Shown here piece by piece: positions 11,640 to 22,687 of a stretch of 64,000 nt of DNA (the stretch's first letter is position 1; every line of letters begins with the position of its first letter). The notes beneath the pieces were generated by a model. It searched no databases. It was not told the origin of the DNA and saw nothing but the letters and a program-made list of their open reading frames with translations. Made by a program: the position numbers and the translations under genes. The stretch is taken from assembly GCF_001723175.1 (NCBI RefSeq), contig NC_064652.1, positions 3,534,001 through 3,598,000 of the forward strand, given 5' to 3'. The DNA comes from Penicillium oxalicum (Eukaryota > Ascomycota > Eurotiomycetes > Eurotiales > Aspergillaceae).

Positions 11640-12180
11640 GGATGCTACAACTGGAAAAAGGTATTCTGGAACGAATTCTTTAGTCGATTTAGGCGACTGG
11701 ACAGAGAAAGCTCTATTTATGTTCTGAGAGGCTCGCCTAAGGTTGGTTATGGCTAGTAGATCTAAGATAATGCCGGTTAGTGATTTTCCGAGATAGTCGC
11801 TCAGGTGCTCTTCTGAGGCTAAATTCTTGCTGAAATCTCATGGAGCGGTCTTGTAGACGGTGGAAATTGGAAACCATGTGTCAGTTTCCAGTCCTTACAT
11901 TGGTGTGTGTCAACGGCTATAGACGTGGCCATAACCGCTGCCGGGTTTCTCTGGGTCCATAATGAGCAGGGAATGTCTACCAGAGCACCAGGGCAGAATA
12001 ATTAACGAACGTGTTGCTTGATTTGTGGACGCGAGTTAAATCAAGTCCCCGAACGATTTAACGGTTAGAATGTCACCACGCAAGCGTTGAACGGTAGCTT
12101 TGTAGCTCAAGACAAATGACTCAGAAGGAGCTAATTGAGAAGCTTACTACTGAAGGAGGGGCCGAGTCTGTTCTATAATC
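11640..12180. other. Intergenic stretch before the minisatellite
   Basis: No frame with recognisable protein character. It contains the upstream region of the leftward coiled-coil gene. Nothing else is visible. Confidence 0.5.
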
Positions 12181-12185
12181 CTGGA

Positions 12186-13029
12186 GGGGGTGGTGGTGAA
12201 GAGAGGGTGGTGGTGAAGAGAGGGTGGTGGTGAAGAGAGGGTGGTGGTGAAGAGAGGGTGGTGGTGAAGAGAGGGTGGTGGTGAAGAGAGGGTGGTGGTG
12301 AAGAGAGGGTGGTGGTGAAGAGAGGGTGGTGGTGAAGAGAGGGTGGTGGTGAAGAGAGGGTGGTGGTGAAGAGAGGGTGGTGGTGAAGAGAGGGTGGTGG
12401 TGAAGAGAGGGTGGTGGTGAAGAGAGGGTGGTGGTGAAGAGAGGGTGGTGGTGAAGAGAGGGTGGTGGTGAAGAGAGGGTGGTGGTGAAGAGAGGGTGGT
12501 GGTGAAGAGAGGGTGGTGGTGAAGAGAGGGTGGTGGTGAAGAGAGGGTGGTGGTGAAGAGAGGGTGGTGGTGAAGAGAGGGTGGTGGTGAAGAGAGGGTG
12601 GTGGTGAAGAGAGGGTGGTGGTGAAGAGAGGGTGGTGGTGAAGAGAGGGTGGTGGTGAAGAGAGGGTGGTGGTGAAGAGAGGGTGGTGGTGAAGAGAGGG
12701 TGGTGGTGAAGAGAGGGTGGTGGTGAAGAGAGGGTGGTGGTGAAGAGAGGGTGGTGGTGAAGAGAGGGTGGTGGTGAAGAGAGGGTGGTGGTGAAGAGAG
12801 GGTGGTGTGAAGAGAGGGTGGTGGTGAAGAGAGGGTGGTGGTGAAGAGAGGGTGGTGGTGAAGAGAGGGTGGTGGTGAAGAGAGGGTGGTGGTGAAGAGA
12901 GGGTGGTGGTGAAGAGAGGGTGGTGGTGAAGAGAGGGTGGTGGTGAAGAGAGGGTGGTGGTGAAGAGAGGGTGGTGGTGAAGAGAGGGTGGTGGTGAAGA
13001 GAGGGTGGTGGTGAAGAGAGGGTGGTGGT
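12186..13029. repeat. 17-bp minisatellite, about 50 copies
   Basis: The unit gaagagagggtggtggt (17 bp) is repeated head to tail with almost no variation. One unit near 12806 lacks a single base. Because 17 is not a multiple of three, all three minus-strand frames are open and read the same 17-residue cycle (SLHHHPLFTTTLSSPPP). That explains the three overlapping frames of about 300 codons without any protein being made. The plus strand is G-rich with GGG/GGTGG clusters that could form G-quadruplexes. The high identity points to recent expansion. Confidence 0.95.
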
Positions 13030-13492
13030 AGGAGGGCCATAAAGCATGGCTGAAGAATAGAAAGGCGATCATCTCAGGCTTCGTGTCCCAGTCCTAACGA
13101 TCGTGTCAGAGAAGTTTGACACACATACCGCACCGCAAATAAATCCATCATAGTCAATCGTCGGCCATCGTGCTTAACTTAACGCTGGATGATCTTAACC
13201 ACTGAAGATCACCCAGGCTAAGAAATAGATGGCTCGGCGATTGATCAGCTATTACCAACAGCGTACAACATGGTCTAGCTCTTATAACGAAACTAAGCTA
13301 CTGCTAGCCAATTAAGCGCTAACAGAACGACGGCATTTGCAGTGTGCTTCATTCAGAGTTGCGATTGCAAATCACAATGCGAAATAGTCTCCGCGGAGGA
13401 CGATCGAGACGCGGCTCTATCGACTAATGACGTGGGGTGTACTATACATATTGCGCTGATACAGTTGCACCTATCTTAGCACCTTTCTAGTC

Positions 13493-13867
13493 TCACGGCC
13501 TTCTTCCGTTTCCTTCTATTGCTTCAACAGGCAATTTATTACCCCTATATAGCAATACGTGTTTCTTGCGTACAAGGTTATGTTGAGTGGTCGAAATCCT
13601 CCTTTCACTGCAAATTAGATCTAACCGTGCCATCATTGCCTCTTGGGTCTCCTTGAGATCGTGTATTTCCGCTTTCAGTGTTACGGTTTCCTTAGACAAT
13701 CTCGCGTTATCAGCCAGCAAGGCTTGGATGCTCCCTTGCCCAATATCTATGGGAAAAGGGTCGATTCGTCTTTACGGTCCATTAATGCCACCATATTTGA
13801 AGTTAGGAAATCATGAGAAAGGGCAAAGTGACTTACTAGGGTCGATTTCGGGGCTAGAGGAGTTCAT
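13493..13867 (-). CDS. Small two-exon coiled-coil protein
   Basis: Exon 1 is 13837-13867 (ATG, MNSSSPEIDP). A 90-bp intron with a GTAAGT donor and CCCATAG acceptor follows, then exon 2 (13493-13746), for 94 residues. The core SIQALLADNARLSKETV and EIHDLKETQEAMMARLDLI is a strong heptad coiled coil, followed by a basic tail. The very short first exon is like that of the gene at 11184-11609. No domain or function is recognised. It sits between the minisatellite and the degraded TAG-rich tract, yet its own frame is intact. Confidence 0.5.
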
Positions 13868-14659
13868 GTCCGTTAGCAACTCTAACGAAACCTATCATGA
13901 TGGCACTCAGATCCCTTACCGTTCAGCGTCGGGTAAAGCTTTCGCGTCTGGCTCTGATGTGTACGTTGATCGCGATTCTAAAAAGAACATCAACCAAAAC
14001 ATTCACTGGCCTTTCCGTCCGGGAATTCCTGCTTAGGTCAAAGGGGTGGCTCTACCTGAAAGCCTATGCTTAGTCGGGCAGGGGGGGGGCAGAGGTGCCT
14101 AGCTCTCCGGAAAATACCGTGCGATTAAATCGCTCAGTATAATTACCTGAGTGGCCCCTAGATAGGCGTTGTTTTGTGCCCGCTTTCTTAGGCGTTTCAG
14201 AGGGCAGAATTGACGAGTCCAAAATTAAGAACGAAGGGGTACTCTAGCCGCACGAATTCAGAGGGTAAGGCCAAGGCTATAGCTAAGCAGATAGGCCCTC
14301 TGGAACCGTTACAGAGACGGTCAACGATCGTCTAGCGTGGTACATTTGCCCACAAAATAACCAAAAGCCGATTCGAGCGGAACTCTCAACGAAAGCAAGC
14401 TCGCCGCGCCTGTCTATGGTTCGCGTCGGACTAATTAGTCGTATCGGATGAACGCATACGGGAAATTATAGGGGCAGGCCGTTGCGTTAGGGGTGCGTAA
14501 GTGGTTCGTGCAGGTGTCTGTAACAAAAGATATATAACCAACCTAGGTTGCTAACATCTTCCAGTAGAACAGGCCTTTCTGTCCTCGTGCATTCAGATTG
14601 ATAGTTCGTCTGATGGTTCTGTGTCCTTTGTCTTCCATGGACGCCGCTGCCTCGCAGCC
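13868..14659. other. TAG/CTA-rich degraded DNA
   Basis: No gene is seen. The strand is dense in TAG, CTA and CTAG words and in short A/T runs, as in the rest of 14.8-25.3 kb. That is the look expected after CpA-to-TpA transitions. Confidence 0.4.
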
Positions 14660-14815
14660 TTCACTGCCTTGAGCCCCGTGAAGTATATCTTGTGCTCCTT
14701 CACTGCCCTGAGCCCCGTGAAGTATATCTTGTGCTCCTTCACTGCCCTGAGCCCCGTGAAGTATATCTTGTGCTCCTTCACTGCCCTGAGCCCCGTGAAG
14801 TATATTTTGTGCTCT
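14660..14815. repeat. 39-bp tandem repeat, 4 copies
   Basis: Four head-to-tail 39-bp units start at 14660, 14699, 14738 and 14777 (core ctgagccccgtgaagtatat), differing by only a few bases. Being 13 codons long, they give open frames on both strands (minus: SEGAQDILHGAQG). A minus-strand frame of 97 codons spans them (14543-14836), but without flanking protein-like sequence I do not call a gene. Confidence 0.9.
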
Positions 14816-15719
14816 TTGTGTGTCATAGAGTAACATAGTTACTTTGACCTCCCCTAGCTATGCAGGCACCTCTTCGTGGTGCTAGGGATTATTACTCAAG
14901 GTTTCCAGCCTCGAGGAAGCCAAGACCTGCATATTTTGACTCTTTCTTTATATCTTGTACTTCACATAAACAAACCGAAGGCTACCTAGAGGAAAACCCT
15001 CTTTATCTGTACTGAATTTCCTTTTGCCGTATATATAAAGTAAGGGCATTTCATAATAGAACCCATAACTATTAATTAGCGTATTGTACCTGAGAGTTTA
15101 GACAACGAAAAGTTGGACAAAGAGTGGAAGTACGGCAAGACCTAGGATAAAGATTGTACGGAACCGTGGCCCGCCACAGTCCCGGAGGTTATGCTAGAGA
15201 GGTAGCAAGGAAACTTAACACACTAAGTTTTTAAAACAGGCAGAACTAAGAAAACTGTCAGCCAGTGAAGTGTGTGCCAAATACCGCATGCAAAAGTATC
15301 TATAGGCTGGTTCAGCTGGCATCCCATCCTAAGTCCATCTCGGTAAGGCTCGGATTAACGCCAACACTTACAAAGATAAAAGCAGAGAACAGGAGTAAAA
15401 AAACGGACAGCTAATTAGCGGTGGTAATAACTCCCGCGATATTTTATTTTAGAACTTAATGGCTTTCCTGCTCTAGCTCTTATCAGGAATAGGACAGAGA
15501 GACATTCCTATCCTCATATAGTATCCAAAAGACGGAGTGCACACCAGGAAAACAAGTCGAAGCAACCGTCGGGCTTACGAGGCTGAAAGCTGTGATAACT
15601 ACTAGATCTGTAGGGAAAGCCTATCTAGGATATCGGCGCTAAGAGGGTTGTAAAGCAATGAAAAACGTACAGTCAATATAATGTTTCTTGCGACATCAAC
15701 GCATATCATATGGTATTAG
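14816..15719. other. Gene-free degraded DNA
   Basis: No frame above the noise; the same TAG/CTA-rich character as the neighbouring stretches. A 5' extension of the decayed coiled-coil copy at 15720 may lie at its right end. Confidence 0.4.
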
Positions 15720-16230
15720 TCTTTCAAAGGTGTTTGGCTTGCTTCTAAAAAGCGGATGAAACTCGCAGGAGCTTGAGGAACAGGCGGAGTAGCTACGTAA
15801 TGGAAATCATCAAGTGGTGGTCTGATTCACCCGGTTAGTATTAGGAAAGGATGAGGCCGTGGGCAAGACACGAGAGCCAGAGGGAAAAGTACAACGGCTT
15901 AAGCAAGAACAAGAGATCATGAACGCTAGGCACCAGGACCTGGTAGGTGGAGTGAGGTCATTCCTACGTCCTAACGGGCGCATGCCAGCCTTCTTCCTGC
16001 CGCCGAAATGGTCTAGAAAGAGTATAACACGCTTCATAATAGGCGAAATGCGACTTCCTACCTGGGTCTAGGGTCTAATAGACAGACTAGCCTGCACAGC
16101 TCACTGATGTGGGGCCTGGCGTATTGCCTGGCCACTCCTTAGCGGTGGCGAATCCTTCCACGGACGCTCCGCAAGCGCCAGCGCTACCTGAGCAATACGA
16201 GTGGCCTTGACTCAATAGAGTTTGACCCCC
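15720..16230 (+). pseudogene. Decayed copy of the coiled-coil gene at 21872-22687
   Basis: The DNA aligns base by base with exon 2 of the intact gene. Examples are gggcaaga near 15859 against gggcaaga near 22321, the shared core ggct(t/g)aagcaaga, and the downstream gacgctccgcaagc-like block near 16160 matching 22627. The copy carries stop codons (TAG, TAA) and frame changes; only a 70-codon island (15859-16071) stays open. It is the left member of a duplicated pair about 6.4 kb apart. Confidence 0.65.
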
Positions 16231-19200
16231 ATATCGAGACTTTTTACTTTCACCCACACAGGCTCAAGCCAAGGCCCCCACCAAACTATACTGTCTGCCC
16301 TCATCAAATCATTAAAATCCAACATTAAACCTGCTAGTCATAGCCACGTATTTCGTACCACTGTATAATAACCTACTCACAGGTTTTATTTCATATCACA
16401 GCATGTACATTAGCTCTGGAAACTTACCCTATCAGAAGCTCCTGCCACGAGGCGGCCGTTGGTCTAGGCTAGGGATCGTCGTCGCGAAAGTAACATTACT
16501 GGCGTGCCTAGACGTGAATCGGCCATTTTGCGTCCAGACATCCCGCTGCTTCCGTTTTTCATCGTCTTGCCTTGTCTGTTGGGGGCTAAGTTAGGGGTCA
16601 AAACAGTTGAAAAGACAAAAAGAGGCACCGTCAGGACAAACTGGTGCCTTACGGGTCCAATTGCTACCCTTAGACTCAAGCTACGGCCAACAGATCCCGG
16701 TGAACATGCCGTTCCGATGTTCACAGTCTAGCGAAATACCTGCGTCAGGCTCGACTGTCGATCTAAGTGAAACCGTTGGGTTTCTCAGTCTATTCTTGCA
16801 GTCAACCAACTTGACCCTTGCACATCAAAAGGTGTGGTCCCGGAAGGAAGGATATGGCCATCCTTGGATATTGATGCGGGACCACTTATCTATATATACC
16901 GTTGCAGGACAAACCATCCTAACAGATGGTTTGGCTTAGACCTTTTGGCCTAATGGATTAAACAGTGAGCAACGGCATGGTAGGATTCCAAAGGGCGATC
17001 AATTCGCAACTAGGGGGCGTATTCCCCCCCCGGCCCGAAGGTCTCTACAGCCGCGTCATTGCTAATCCGAAGCCTTGTCAATCGCTAGCCTCTATAAAAG
17101 TAATGCTACTTAGACTAAAGTATTGCTTGCCTTGATCACCCCTGCCGCTTCTGGCCGACTTCGGTCAGACTTTCTCTTTGGACTAGCCTTAGCAGAGCCA
17201 CCGGCCAGAGACGCCGATTGACATAGATGTCCTAGTGTCGCGATCAAACTGTCATGACCTGTGACAGGACTGTCCGGCCGTACTAAATTAATGACCCGTG
17301 GATTCGCCCCACGAGAGGATCGGATTGCTGCAAAACATGAGCATCGTTGATTCTGGCCCCACGAGCTGCAGTTCGCATGTACTGTCTGTAACCTAGTCTA
17401 TTCTAACCTATATTTGTGTAGCGTTCTCTATCTGGCCACTGAAAGGGCCCTCTCTGTCGGCTGGAACCATAGCGGATGCGCCGGATTTTTTTTTTTTTTT
17501 TTAAAAAACGGTACTAATGTATCATAAACTCGATCCCTCTAATTTTGAGACAGGAGGGTGGAATACGTTGTCTGGATTCTGATATGTGGCTTACACCAAC
17601 AGAAATAGGGATGATTTCCTCTGAACGGGGCTTATGCTTGGTGCTTCCCACGCCCAATCATCGCAGTCTCTTCCTGGAAATCTGGTATATCCACCAGTCC
17701 TGAATTCTTCCGCTGTAAGTTTCCTCTCCTACGTTGAAAGTATGGTACGGCTTGCGGATGAGACCTTCTGGTGGTGGTGGTGGGCCAGTTCAGATCAGCG
17801 TTACCAAGCGTTGAAATTCGGGCTCCACCTAGAACTAGCCCGTGCGCATGATCCTCCAACGTCCCGCAAGCTTGAGTTAGGGCCAATTTTTACCAGGGCC
17901 GTTGCCGTCGAAACTGTCCTATTATAAACGATACCTATCCTTAATAGAGAGCAAAGGCGGCTGGAAATGGATCCAATCCGGGGCTTTCAAAAAGCTTCCG
18001 AATAACCGACAAAGTATTACGACGAAGTAGCCTTATCCGTAGTCACATTGCCCGACGCGATAATCGTTTTCTATGCGGGGTGGCTCTCCGCCTCAGCTAT
18101 GATGACTTTAGTGCAAAGAGCTGTAACGTCCACGCGTACACTACTAGCCTTGTCTGGCCGGGTGGTTCATGACAGGGGTGTCCTCCGAAGGTACCCCGCC
18201 ACGGACATGAAATGGAATCAAATTCGTCCACAGCGTAGCCAATCATAACTCTTAGGAAAAATGAAGTGTGATCGACCAGCTCAATGGCCGCAGGGGCCGA
18301 TCCTGTCAAGAAAGGATCGGCAATTTCATGACTCGCACGCTAGCTGCTAGAAGTTTAGCACAGCCTATACGATTCATGTAAACGAAATTTTTTCAATGCC
18401 AGTAGGATCGAGTTAAACGAAGTGTCTGCGATTTGGTCCGGGCAAGTCGTGGCTCGTATACATGGTCCCTGCTCGTGAATTCTCCCTTTCGGAGTATTGG
18501 AAGAGACAGGGGAAGGGATAATGCCGGCTGATGCTGTCTAGGCCCGTGCTATCGCGGGTGCCGGCCGAGGTCTACGACGCTAGCCGGCAGGCTTTACCCT
18601 GAACCCTGTTCGGGCCCTTGGTTCCACGGCTCGTACCCTACATGCTTGTGTGGTTCAGCCTGTTACAGGCATCGGTTATCACCGCAATCTCACGAGAGTA
18701 GTATGCTGTTACAGGGTTAATGACGACGGGGTTGGAACCGGGCCAATCTCCCAGGGCATAGAGACATGGGTAGGGGTTCCAGGGAGAAAAGGGTCGAATG
18801 TGATTCCGTGCCAGTGTAAGCGAGGATCAGGAATCAGCGTGGCGCTCCTATAGCGTCACCCAGGTCCATGGGGTTCTCAACGATTTGGATCAGTGAGAAA
18901 CCAACTCGAAAGTTGTGGCAGGGAGGATGCCGAGGCATTCTACGGTTAGTGGATGGTGTACGACGATGTTCAGCATCGTGCACGGAGTCAGAACTGAATC
19001 TTAATGACTAGGAGTGACTCGCTAATGGGTTGTCGATCCGTAAGACGGGAGATGTTCGTTATTCCCTTTCTAAAGCGGATTGTCCGAACTTGGGTAAGGG
19101 TCAAGGCTTGGTACTAGCTGACCAAGAAATTTGTTATTCAGAGATAAAATAGTTACTACGCTTCTTTGTTACGTAGTAGTGTTGTGAAGTTATAAGTCTG

Positions 19201-19359
19201 AATGGATTACATTGAATACCTTGCAGCCTTCTTTCGGTATATTCTTAATCTCTAGTGGATGTGCCTAGCTTGACCAACGTCCAATCCTTGATTAGCCCCC
19301 AGATCCAGAACGCATTAAATAGTCCGCGGAGCCTCCGAGATGCTATCTTAACCGCTTTG
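16231..19359. other. 3.1-kb degraded stretch without genes
   Basis: Short frames only (up to 110 codons at 16607-16939), none with recognisable domains. TAG/CTA words are dense, and there is a run of 17 T at 17486-17502. It probably corresponds to the unique-looking 22.7-25.4 kb interval of the second duplicate, which is also without genes. Confidence 0.4.
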
Positions 19360-20510
19360 GGACCACAATGTTTTCATTTTTTCTTCTATCGCAGCCAGCT
19401 TTGCATTGATGGCCTCAATGTCGGTGCATAGTTTATCTATCATAGTCTGTGTGTTGGCCGGGTATCGGTGCATGTTTTTCTTCCGCTATATTAGTTCTCA
19501 AGAGAAGTTTCCGTAGACCTTGGTTACATAGTTAGTAGGGTAGTATAATATATTGTGCGGCGTCTAGTCTGTTTACTCACGTCAGTCGATTATCCGGGCT
19601 ATAAGGGTGTTAGCTTCTAAGTGTGTGTACCAGGGAGCTGAATATCTTGCTTTGCTATGCAGAGCAAGGCCGGTCATAGCAAACTCCGCGAATACTCTGT
19701 ATTTAGGACCCTGTTCGAATAGCTTTTTCTCGCCCCTTGAGGCACCACACTCCACTTCTATTTATACGATTCCTTGTAGCTATCTTCCTTCATAGAATCA
19801 TCTTCTGGTTTTCTTTCAGATTGTGAGTCCATCTACTTAAGGTTGTTATCGTTTGTGCGTTCTGCATCCGACCTGGAGATGCTCTAGATACTGACCCTCG
19901 ATAAAAATTAGCTTGAAGACCTAGTCTAGTCGATCGGCATATTTTCTAGAGCTAGTTCCAGAGAAGTTCCTAGCTTTCCCCCTTTTAGAGAGATAGTATT
20001 ATAGGCTACAAGCCGTAAAATATCGAGGAGGAAGATATATAAGGAAGACAGACTATATTAGAGATAGTATGATTCTATAGTGCAGGCCGAGAAAATGGTT
20101 CAACAGGAAACACATTATATTTGTTGGACGGCAAAAAGTATAACGGACCACGCTGACACCTCTGGATGATAAAGTTGGATAATGCAATTGTCCGTCGCAT
20201 TCTAAGGGGAAAGCAATTCTTATCAGGTGGACCACGGCGAAACAAAGATAGAAGATAGTGTCAATAGAAAGTCGATTGTCAGTAATCAGAAACCCTACCG
20301 GAGACCAATCTATCAATCCTTGTATATGATAATTTGGAATTGTGTTATACCGCCAGGATAGGTGCAGCATAAAAACCCGGGCCACAGAACACCACAAGAT
20401 TGACAACACTAGGGTGCATAGGAAGAGAAAGCCAAGTTGACTGAGCATTGAGTAGAAGAGCGACAGCCAAGGTGCAAATACCATGCGTGAAAGCCAGAGA
20501 TAAACGTTTC
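19360..20510 (-). pseudogene. Decayed copy of the acidic coiled-coil gene at 25417-26099
   Basis: Several blocks match the intact gene and its upstream DNA. Examples are gcattgatggcctcaat at 19404 against atcaatggcctcaata at 25520, and tttccgtagacct near 19508 against 25624. Others are ctgcatccgac near 19863 against 25977, tctagtcgatc near 19924 against 26041, and gcattctaaggggaa near 20197 against gcattctgaggggaa near 26326. The frame is destroyed and the start codon region is altered. The spacing to the intact copy is about 6.1 kb. Confidence 0.65.
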
Positions 20511-21871
20511 ACCGGAAGCTTCCCCAAATAACTTTTGATAGTTCTTCCTTTATTCCCGTTCTTGATGAATTAAACCTGGCATACTTGTCAACAGGCAGCC
20601 TTAGGTTCACCCTAGTTGACCCGCTATTGGTGGTTCTTAAGCGGTCGTAGCCAAGGCTACCCTATGCGTAGTACGGGCCTCGGTTGCTAGGAGGAGTTCC
20701 AAAATCGATACTGTGTGTTAGGCTCAACCATAAGGTGCCAGGTTGGCTCACCATCCTTGAAGTTATCAAGATCACCATCCTCACAAGCTCGACTAGCTCG
20801 ACTAACGGATAGGTTTTCCGCACTCCGCGCGAACCTGAATCTTTCGCCACCCCCTATACTCACCCATATACCAAGTAAAGCCATCCTAGCAGAAATGCTA
20901 TTTATTCTTCGCGTACTATGCGAATCCAGTCCTTGAGCCCTATATTGCAACAATATCATGATTTTTAATCGGGTTATTAAATTTGTACATCTACACAATA
21001 GCTGTAGGAGCCGACAACTGAAACGAGCGAAAAGAATAGAAATAAACTATCGAGTTTGTATAGCAAGGTGCGTCCCGCCAAAATTCGTAGATACTATAGC
21101 AGGTTGGGTGCGTTGAGATCTGGACTCTTAACAACCAGGTACAAAGGCATGATAGGTGGATCTTCTGAATATCCTATCAGTCCGAACTCCTTTTGCAAAG
21201 ACCGAGATCAATGCTAACACCCACGAGCAACGAATCAGAATGCAGGGAAAAATAAATATTTAATCGAGAATTATTTTCGCTAAATCATTAATTTTATTCT
21301 AGTACACACCGGTATCGCTAGTCTCAGCTGTTACAAAAACAGGATCTTGAAGCTCTATCCTCGCAATCGCAAGGCGTATTGAATAACCCGAGGCTCTGCT
21401 AGGGTGATCGATGAGCCTAGAAGATAGGACAAGTTTCTGGGCTAGTAGATAATAGCCAGTCTGGACCGGCTGCGCTCATAATAAAGTATATGCAATATAG
21501 ATATTACGTGCGAATATCCCCACGCATAGATTATTTCTAATGATAGACAAAACGCCCTTCATCGGCCCTTTTTAAGTGAGCCCACCTCCAGGCTCTTTAC
21601 CTCGAATTAACCGTTTCTCTCGGAAGGACGGGGAAGAACATCCTCCGGTGGGGCGTGTAAAAGGTGACTTGCCGGCAACCCTCAGGATAGTAAGGCCGGG
21701 AGGAAAGACGCGGTGGATATTCAATGGGGTTTGATAGGGATTAGTAGCGACCGTGAGCTCTAAATCATTTAAAGTCACAATACCTCCCCCAAAATAAAAA
21801 TTTCATTCAAGAGAAACTCCGGTTACTTCGCCTCTCGTTGAGAACGTTGAATAGTGATCTACATATCCAAC
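20511..21871. other. Gene-free stretch between duplicate units
   Basis: Small opposing frames at 20687-20998 and 20715-20936 lack domains. The right end is the presumed promoter of the coiled-coil gene at 21872. Nothing else is recognised. Confidence 0.4.
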
Positions 21872-22687
21872 ATGCCAAAGATCACGAGCTCCTCCCGCAA
21901 ACCAATAATTCAGGCCCCGCCAGGCGCAGGGAAAAGCAGTTTCGCCTCTGCTAAATCTTCTGTTAGCCGGGCTACACGGGCTGCACGCTCTGCGACTGCC
22001 ACAGCGGATGCCAGCTCACAGGCAAAGAACCGAGTTGCGAAGCTAAAACAATACGCGGTAGGCAGTCTTTTTAGCAGCGAGGGGCATTTTGCATTCTGAC
22101 CTCGTGAAACTTAGGGCCCCTCTCCTAAGGTGGACTGGCACCAAGTCTATGAAAAATGCTTGGTTCTCCTCCAAGAGGCTGATGAAGACTCGGAGAGGCT
22201 TGAGGAAAAAATAAACGAAGCGCGAAGGGAAGCTACTCAAATCCAGTTGCAGCTACGCAGCGAAGTGAAGAAAGCGACAGCAGAGGTCAGCCAGCTCAAC
22301 TCGGAAAAACAAGAGGCCATGGGCAAGATACAGGCGCTAGAGGGAGAAGTGCGGCGGCTGAAGCAAGACCTAGAGACCACAAATGTCAGGAACCAAGATC
22401 ACGTAGCGTGGAGTGAAATCTTTCCTGTACTTCAACGGACGCACAGCAACCTGATTTCTGCCGCTGATGGGGTCTGGAAAACCTATGACACGCTACAGAA
22501 TAAGCGAAATGGGACCTTCTTACCTGGATCTGGGGTCTCCTGGTTAGACCAGCCTATGCAGCTTGCTGCAATAGGTCCTAGCTCTTTGCCCGACCTTGCA
22601 TTAGCGCCAGACAATCTCTCAGTGGATGCTCCGCAAGCACCGGCTCAGCTCGACCAATACGGGGGACATTCGTGGAAAGATATTTAA
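21872..22687 (+). CDS. Two-exon coiled-coil protein, intact
   Basis: Exon 1 is 21872-22057 (ATG, MPKITSSSRKPIIQAP). A 72-bp intron with a GTAGGC donor and CCTAAG acceptor follows, then exon 2 (22130-22687), for 247 residues. The N-terminus is basic and Ser/Ala-rich. Residues about 60-150 form a long coiled coil (QEADEDSERLEEKINEARR, then KIQALEGEVRRLKQDLETT). The C-terminus is a Pro/Leu/Ala-rich disordered part. APPGAGKSS looks like a P-loop, but no nucleotide-binding fold follows it. The frame is clean although the DNA on both sides is heavily degraded, which suggests recent arrival or selection. Function unknown. Confidence 0.6.

Noticed and set aside
12186..13029. CRISPR-like array
   Set aside because: The 17-bp units abut with no spacers and the organism is a eukaryote.
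12121..13072. Three overlapping minus-strand ORFs of about 300 codons with HHHPLFTTTLSSPPP repeats
   Set aside because: They are the three frames of a 17-bp tandem repeat. The identical amino-acid cycle in every frame shows repeat geometry, not coding.
21905..21945. P-loop NTPase motif APPGAGKSS in the coiled-coil gene
   Set aside because: Only the short Gly/Lys/Ser string fits. No Walker B or hydrophobic beta strand flanks it, and the segment is low-complexity Ser/Ala.
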